A DNA stretch of 39,470 nucleotides from Isohypsibius dastychi (lineage: Eukaryota; Tardigrada; Eutardigrada; Parachela; Isohypsibiidae), in assembly GCA_034696485.1 (NCBI GenBank), contig JAQIWT010000073.1:1-39470 (forward strand), given 5' to 3'. A program made the position numbers and the translations under genes. A model generated the notes under the pieces. It had not been told where the DNA came from. It ran no database searches and worked only from the letters and a program-made list of their open reading frames with translations. This document shows, piece by piece, positions 33,016-39,470 of this stretch; the stretch's first letter is position 1, and every line of letters begins with the position of its first letter.

Positions 33016-35474
33016 ATGGGACGAACCAAGCAGAAGAAAACGGACGCGAAGACCCCGAAGAAAGAAGGATTTCAGTCAGGAAGCCACAGTCTTAATCCGG
33101 ATCGTCCTCGGCTTCATGCTGGCCAACGTGATCGTACAACCATCAAGAGGTTGTTGATGTACAAGAATTCCAAGCCTCAGCGGAATGAAAAGGGAATAAT
33201 AGTTAAACCAGCACCTTATCAGTCACGCGTTCCTTCAGGCACTCAGAGTCACGTCGAACCAAATCGGAAATGGTTTGGGAACACCAGAGTTGTCGCTCAA
33301 GGAGCTCTTCAAACTTTCCAGGAAGAATTGGGTGAGCTATGGTTGAGAAAAACTGTTGGGAATGTTACTGATTTTTTATCTATAATTGCGGCGGATGGTA
33401 ATTATTTCTGTAGCACACCGTCAATCCGTCATTTGTTGCACAGGGATTTTCTTTCCGCTGTGATCCAGGTTGTCAAATGTTATTTTCTCCGTGCAGGAAA
33501 AGCTGTGAAGGATCCATATCGCGTCGTGATGCGTCCAACAAAGCTACCGGTGACCCTTTTAAATGAAAGAGCAAAATATCAGAGAGCACATTTGCTTGAC
33601 GTGGAGTCCTTTGAAACGACTTTTGGGAAGAAAGCCCAGCGGAAGAAACCAAACGTCAAATTCGATAACTTATCGGTAAGTTGGCTTTTGGGCCCAAATT
33701 CAAGTTAACGTTCGTGAACCGTATTTTCTTGTGATGGGAATATTAGCATTTGATCTTTTACGATGCCCTAGAGGTTTCGCGAGTGTGAAATGCTAGACGG
33801 AAGTGAAACATGCCCAGACATAAATTCTTACCAGAATTTATTTGTATTTTGTGAAACACGTTTGTTCAGGTTTTTTGTTGTAGGAATTTATAACCAACGC
33901 AGAAACCACGTCGTCCGGTTATGATGTCACTAAAGATCGTGATCTAGTAGTCGATGACGGCGGAGAGCGCGATGAAGCGAAAGAGTGGGTGATGTTCGCC
34001 GGTCAGTCGAAACGAATTTGGAACGAGCTCTACAAGGTAGGCCCGAAAAGAAAGTTTGATTAATATATTGCGACTTCGTAATCTTCTAGAAAGAGCTCAC
34101 AGTTTCTTTTGTGCAGGTCGTGGATTCTTCCGATGTCCTGCTCCAAGTCCTGGATGCTCGAGATCCCATGGGTACGCGTTCGCCCGCAATTGAGAAGTTC
34201 TTGAAAGACGAGAAACCGTTCAAGCATTTGGTATTTATTTTGAATAAATGCGATCTTGTGCCGACTTGGGTGACCAAGAAATGGGTGGCCATCCTCAGCC
34301 AGGAATATCCAACTCTTGCCTTCCATGCTTCCATCACAAATTCATTTGGGAAAGGGCCACTCATCAACATCCTTCGCCAGTTTGGAAAATTGCACGTTGA
34401 TAAGAAACAAATATCCGTCGGATTGATCGGATATCCGAATGTTGGGAAGAGTTCTATTATCAACACGCTGAAAGCCAAGAAAGTCGTCAAAGTTGCCCCC
34501 ATTCCAGGGGAAACAAAGGTGGGAAATTAGTTGATAAGAATAAGATTTCGGATTTTAATTCCGCAGACCTTTTGAGTTTTCAAATCGTATTTGGTTTTAA
34601 TTAAAATCGGCGAACAGTTTTCCTGTATTGCAGTTTGGTTTATTCGAATTTATTCCAGGTTTGGCAATATATTACGCTGATGAACAGGATTTATCTGATC
34701 GACTGCCCCGGCGTTGTCTATCCGACAGGAAATACCGAAACTGACACCGTTCTCAAAGGCATTGTCCGAGTCGAAAATTTGAAATCCCCTATGGACTTTA
34801 TCCCTGCTGTTCTGGAACGCGTGAAACACGATTATGTCAAGAAAACATATTCGATTGAATCCTGGACGGATTGTGAGAACTTTCTGGAACAGCTCGCCCG
34901 TAAAACCGGACGGCTTTTTAAGAAAGGCGAAGCCGATGTCCAGACTGCCGCCAGGATGATATTGAACGACTTCCAGCGCGGTAAACTGCCTTATTTTGTG
35001 AAACCTCCGGAAAAAGAAGAGAAAACTGAAGAGGGGGATTTGAAGAAATCGGATGTGGATGTCGTTCAGAGTTTCAAAGATGCTCCGAGAACTGACGCTT
35101 TTGATCGTGAAGATGCTGGCGAAGAGGAAAAGGATGATGAACCTGAGCTGGATGCCGATGAGCCGGAAGAATCTGATGAGGAGGAACCGGAAGTGACCGC
35201 GGAAGACGAAGCACCGGCCCAACCGGAAGTGGATCCGGATGTGGATGATTTGGCAACTGCGAAGAAGCGGAAGTTTGAGGAAGAAGATAAGATGCATGTG
35301 GATAAGACAACTGGACGCGAGCGGAGAAAAAACCAGAAGAAAGAACAAGTGAAAAAGATTGGCGAGCATTTTTATGATAAAGTTGATGTTAAGAACCGGA
35401 AACGGTCTGCAAAAGGGCTTAAGAAGCCAGATGCGCTCTCTTCGTCGAAGAAAAAACATCAAAAACGTGTCTAA
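33016..35474 (+). CDS. GNL2: Nucleolar GTP-binding protein 2 (GNL2/NOG2), 621 aa, 5 exons
   Basis: Exons: 33016-33331, 33497-33675, 33884-34036, 34117-34518, 34659-35474; phases close. It is a nucleolar/nuclear GTPase that sits on pre-60S ribosomes and licenses their export. The N-terminal NGP1NT domain includes YQSRVPSG and KWFGNTRV. A circularly permuted G domain follows: [13 protein letters not shown]4 NKCDLVPTW (near 258), G1 GYPNVGKSS (near 321), the G2 region [15 protein letters not shown] and G3 DCPG (near 365-368). The C-terminal region is acidic, then Lys-rich, ending KKKHQKRV, a nucleolar signal type. Close match to animal NOG2 along the core. Intron 1 (165 bp) is a multiple of three without a stop, so its retention would add 55 residues. 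Confidence 0.97.
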
Positions 35475-35872
35475 TGGACCGTTGTGGTTACTGTCTGTTT
35501 CTTGCATTGTGAACTGGGCCTAAATTTGTGCATTAAAATCCGTCGTGAGTTGGAAGATATTTTCACCCTGCGCCTACATTAATTTCGTCAAGTTAAGGAA
35601 GTGATACGTTAGGTCGCGCGAAACTTCGGCTGTTGGATTTTTATTTAATTGGAAAGGTAACCATGACACACTTTGAAACACCTTGAAAACATGACATGTC
35701 AGTGAACTACCGCTGATAAAATAACATGACATTGTAATGTGTACTGGTAGGACCGGAAGCAGACAGGATATGCAGGATTATGTCAAGTGTGGGGATTTGT
35801 ATGAGAGAGACAGAACAACCGAAAGATGAGCAAAACGAGATTTGGTAACAGATCTTTGGCAACAGAAGAAGG
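35475..35872. other. Convergent intergenic, 398 bp
   Basis: Between the 3' ends of GNL2 and TopBP1; presumably two untranslated tails. Nothing else seen. Confidence 0.4.
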
Positions 35873-38800
35873 TCACTTGGATCTTTGGCGTTTAGAAGCG
35901 GGCAAGGCTTTCTTGTCTACATTTGAGCGGCGAGCCGGCGGATTAACCTCGACCGAAGATTCCGGCTCGGGAATGCGTTCTTTCTCCTTTTTCTGGGTGT
36001 TTGACGTGTAGGTACCATATGGTTCTACACAGATGTAACTTTGCAGAAAATCAGTCTTCTCCACTTGAACTCCGGCTTTCAGGAAACGATCGATATCTTT
36101 CTTGGAAACGGGAGGGGTCATTTTGGGGTCATAAATGAAGTGTGTAACGATCTTGATATCTCCTGTGAAAGGTAATCTGAAACGATATTAGACTTAAACA
36201 AGCCAGATGCCATTCCTTTCTTGGTAATCAACTTCCGGGAATCTGTATAGAAAACTAGATATCAATAGCCACTCACTTCACGCTGACAATTTCGGCATGG
36301 CCAGCAGCGAGAAGTCGCTCGAATCCGGGTGAAACAAGTTCACCGCAAATAAGGACTACTTTCCATCCATGAAAAGCACACTTTCCATCGGCTGCGATTT
36401 TTTGCTTCCAGAAATGGGCGCATTTCGCCAATGTTCTCTGTGAGTCCGATTTCAGACTATCCATGATAGTTCGGGCTGATTCCCGGTTCCCAAACTCGTA
36501 CATTTCCGGCTGCAAGATAACAAGCAATCAAAATTACCGGTTTTGTACAAAAAGGTTGAATATAATGTAATCATTGAGATTTCTGCAAACTCAGAAATCT
36601 TTTCCTCAGAATCAATCTTTCAATCAGAATCAATCTTTCCATTAGATGAAGTATTACGATCCACCAGCACCGAACTTTTCGAAGAGGGTCATCTGACTAT
36701 CAGCGTAGCAATTATAATTTACCGGCATGAGATTTCCGTTTTTGAACGAATCATCAAGAAACGATGGATGGAGAACCCACTTTCCCGACGCCACAGCCGA
36801 TAAAAACTTTTCGTTTCTTCCAAGTGTCCCGGCGATCATATGTGTGCAGGAATAGTCGAATTCGGATTGGTTAAGATATTTAACGTTCATCTTGGTCAAC
36901 TGCTGAAAAATGTAGTTCTTATCCACGCTCGTCTCCATCCCAGTTAACATGATGACAACCTCCGGTTGTACCACTCGTTTCTGTCAAAACAAAACAATTA
37001 CGGTACACCGTTTTCAAAACGAGAGACTTGAAAAGTTCACTTTTCGGTTTTTGTTGACAACCGGAAGTGGCTCCTCTTCCCGAGTGTCGATAGCTTCTGC
37101 CGTTGTTTTCCGAGACTGCACGTTTTTCACTTGCGGATCGACGTTCTTTGTCGGCTTATTCACCTCCGGCGCATTTTTGTCCGTTCTATTGGCATTTGCA
37201 CCTAGATAACGAAAGCATATGTTTTCGAAAGTACATATAAATTCAACAGCTATTAATAGCATTAAGTGATATTGAATATCTTCCAGAATTTCCATAACTA
37301 TAACGGATAAAATTTTATTTCTGAATTAAAATGATGTGAATTTTGTTTGATGCTGACCTTTACCTTGAGGATCTAACCGACCGACTGCATTTCGAGCCGA
37401 ATTCGGGCCATTATTTCCCGGTGCAACAGGTGCTCTCTTATACAACAAGGGCTGGGATGTGTCGGGCACCGAATCAGTGCTAACTGGTTCAGGAACTTGA
37501 TGGGAACTCCCAGGGCGACTGGGGGCTTCCGGTTCGTTTCTTTGCTGGTAATTGTAGTAGCCAGCGTAGTTTCTCGGTCTGCAATATTGGAAACTTCAGT
37601 TCACTCAGCTATAATTGGACTAAAAACTCAACAACTCTCAACAACAACAGTATGTGAAAAACTACGTATTTCCGCTTCAGTTTCAATGTTCACTCACGCG
37701 GTCTGACTGTAATATACGCCTCCTCTAGGATCGAATGGTAGAGGCATCTGAAGTGACGGCGCGGCACTACTGGTGGACTCTGAACGAAACGATTCATCCG
37801 GTTCCAGATATTCCTCTTCGTCAACTTGAATTGCATTTACATCAATTTGTAGATATTGCTTCATCAGCTCATCTGTTATGTCATCGGTACATCTTCGAGG
37901 CTGGAATGACTGGACCACAGCTGCTGTTTTCACTTCCGGCTGGATCACCGCTGGCGTCACAGAAATTCTCGATGCTATTTCTTCCACTGTTTCGGATGGT
38001 TCATTCTCTTGGACAACTGGAGGTTCAATTTTCACCGTATGCTCTGATTTAGGTTGTGGTTGGATTTGGGTGAAAGCCGGTGGTTGGGTCAGCCGTTCGA
38101 ACTCCTCGCAAGCGGCGCTAGAAGGAACAAGGTTAATCCAAAATTCAACTCAGAGACAAAATGCTCCACTTTTTAGACAAGTTCCATTTGATATGAGCAG
38201 AAGGACAAGTTCATATCTGGATCACAAAAATTCGTTCAAAAACTCCACCAGGATAATCAACTGGTTAATGAAACGCTGAGGCCGTTAACAAATTGCAAGC
38301 GGCAACGGCAGTCAAGGTTTTTGGAGTGTCAACTCCTGACGAAAATATTTCTATATATTTTTAATTTCCAGTCCGACAGATTTCCAAGATTTCCAATCCG
38401 ACAACGTTTATTCCAAGATGTAACGCCAGTTACTATTCAACTTACAAGATGAAGTCATCGTCATCGTCCCCGAACCCATCCGATTCCTTCACCTCTACTT
38501 TGAAATTCTGTTCAGGAATTACAGCAGGAGTTGTCTGAACATTCATCGTCACCGATTTCGGTGTCTCGCAGAGGGCTTTCTTGGCATTGCCTTTGTGACA
38601 GATGTTGAGAGCCTGCATGTCGCCACTGACGACTTCCAATTTCTGCGACAAGGGAACTCCTGGCAGACTGCTCTTACTCTGTGAGACGCTTAAAGGAACG
38701 CTGTTTGGGTTTTGGTTGCTGATCGAGGATTTAGCACTTGAGGGAATAACTAGTACTTCCGGCCCGATAGTTTTGGAAACTGGAGGTTGGCAATGGGCTG

Positions 38801-39470
38801 GATTAGGAATGGCTTCATCCGCAACGGGAGCAATCACAGAGATATCGAGAGTGTGATCCAAACCTAAAAAACCAGAAAAATGAAGCTGATTTTATGTCCC
38901 GTCTCCTCTCTTTTGGTTAGAGAGAAAGAACACCGGTGAAAAATGTCATACTTTTGGCGCCGCGCTGAGGAGTGGAAGTCGCACGAGGTCCTTTGGGCAT
39001 TTCCGCTTTAGAAGCAACAGGTGTGGTAGTTGTTTGCACCCTTTGAGCGTCCAGTAAATAGTTATTGACATCTAACAAATAACCTGCCATACATAGTTTA
39101 TTAATTCATGGCTTGTAGCGAGTTTGTAGTTAGGAATGACAACTGACCTTGGTCAACTGAATCAGAAATCCAGTTAGGAGTGACAACACGGATATTGTTT
39201 TCAATGGCGCTGTCATATTTGGCCCCTGTGGGCTCTGTACAAATTAGGTGGGTTGTCGTTTTCGGATTCAGGTCCCCGCTGTATGTTCCTCCCAAACTGG
39301 AAACTTTTTCTTTGATCTACAAAGATGATGAATGTAACTCAAATCAATCAGTAAGAAAAGAACCAACAAACAAATTCAGAGCCGCAGAATCTATACGATC
39401 AAAGACGACTATTTCCGCCCACCCCAATATATGGAAAATGACTTCCATTGCCGCCCGCTGGGCAAAGTGG
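35873..39470 (-). CDS. TOPBP1: TopBP1 orthologue (C-terminal 803 aa; 5' part outside window)
   Basis: Exons (minus order): 39470-39368 (partial), 39316-39148, 39083-38952, 38863-38446, 38117-37698, 37578-37364, 37201-37041, 36980-36723, 36509-36277, 36176-35873; phases close. TopBP1 is a multi-BRCT scaffold that activates ATR and links replication to the checkpoint. A BRCT begins at the window edge (LGGTYSGDL, THLICTEPTGAKYDSA, NWISDSVDQGYLLD), most like BRCT2 or BRCT5 of the vertebrate protein. A disordered, acidic and Pro/Ser-rich linker of about 450 residues follows, with DGFGDDDDDFIFAACEEFERL. The end is the BRCT7-BRCT8 pair: NEKFLSAVASGKWVLHPSFL and AFHGWKVVLICGELVSPGFE align well with the vertebrate C-terminus. 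A basic tail ASKRQRSK closes it. No BRCT is seen between the first and the final pair. The gene runs off the right edge. Confidence 0.9.

Noticed and set aside
34650-35507. 285-codon open frame on the minus strand
   Set aside because: It lies opposite GNL2 exon 5, and its hydrophobic composition mirrors the charged GNL2 tail; a shadow frame.
1-39470. tRNA, rRNA or CRISPR-like arrays
   Set aside because: No T-loop (GGTTCRANNCC) partnered with an acceptor stem and no regularly spaced repeats were seen.

Overview
This is eukaryotic, almost certainly invertebrate animal, genomic DNA from a compact genome. Genes are split by many short GT-AG introns, mostly about 40-110 bp. The products include metazoan-type proteins: a heparan sulfate 3-O-sulfotransferase, 53BP1, TopBP1, a receptor-type tyrosine kinase and a MATH-BTB protein. 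No bacterial operon, tRNA, rRNA or CRISPR array was seen. The sequence alone does not identify the phylum. All exon models were built by hand from splice sites and reading phase, and the phases close exactly in every complete model.

Region by region. (1) 1-1350: intronless heparan sulfate 3-O-sulfotransferase, minus strand. (2) 1351-8753: about 7.4 kb with no convincing gene, holding a clear palindromic MITE (7571-7813) with a 7-bp target duplication and one possible orphan first exon. (3) 8870-14853: a head-to-head pair with starts 162 bp apart. The minus-strand gene is an unrecognised 10-exon gene (657 aa, possibly BEN-like at its end). The plus-strand gene is an intact four-exon EnSpm/CACTA-type transposase (951 aa). 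(4) 15183-24328: lineage-specific looking genes: two small coiled-coil proteins, a three-RRM protein, a small bZIP-like protein on the minus strand, a receptor-like tyrosine kinase with almost no ectodomain, and a MATH-BTB protein. (5) 25046-39470: conserved housekeeping and DNA-damage genes: 53BP1 (minus), SmD2 (plus), SDHAF1 (minus), TMED2 (minus), COX17 (minus), GNL2/NOG2 (plus) and TopBP1 (minus, running off the right edge).

How the genes relate. 53BP1 and TopBP1 are physical partners in DNA-damage checkpoint signalling in vertebrates. Here they lie about 7.6 kb apart on the same strand, and both look slimmed down compared with vertebrates. SDHAF1 and COX17 both serve mitochondrial respiratory complex assembly, SmD2 serves splicing, GNL2 serves 60S ribosome export and TMED2 serves ER-Golgi traffic. 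Several neighbours are divergent and may share promoter regions.

The most unusual signals are a strong excess of the word CCGGAAG/CTTCCGG from about 16 kb to the right end but hardly at all before it, a start codon split by an intron in SmD2, a candidate poison mini-exon in TMED2, the reduced 53BP1/TopBP1 pair, and the transposase/unknown-gene divergent pair. No clear new defence-like or mobile system was found.
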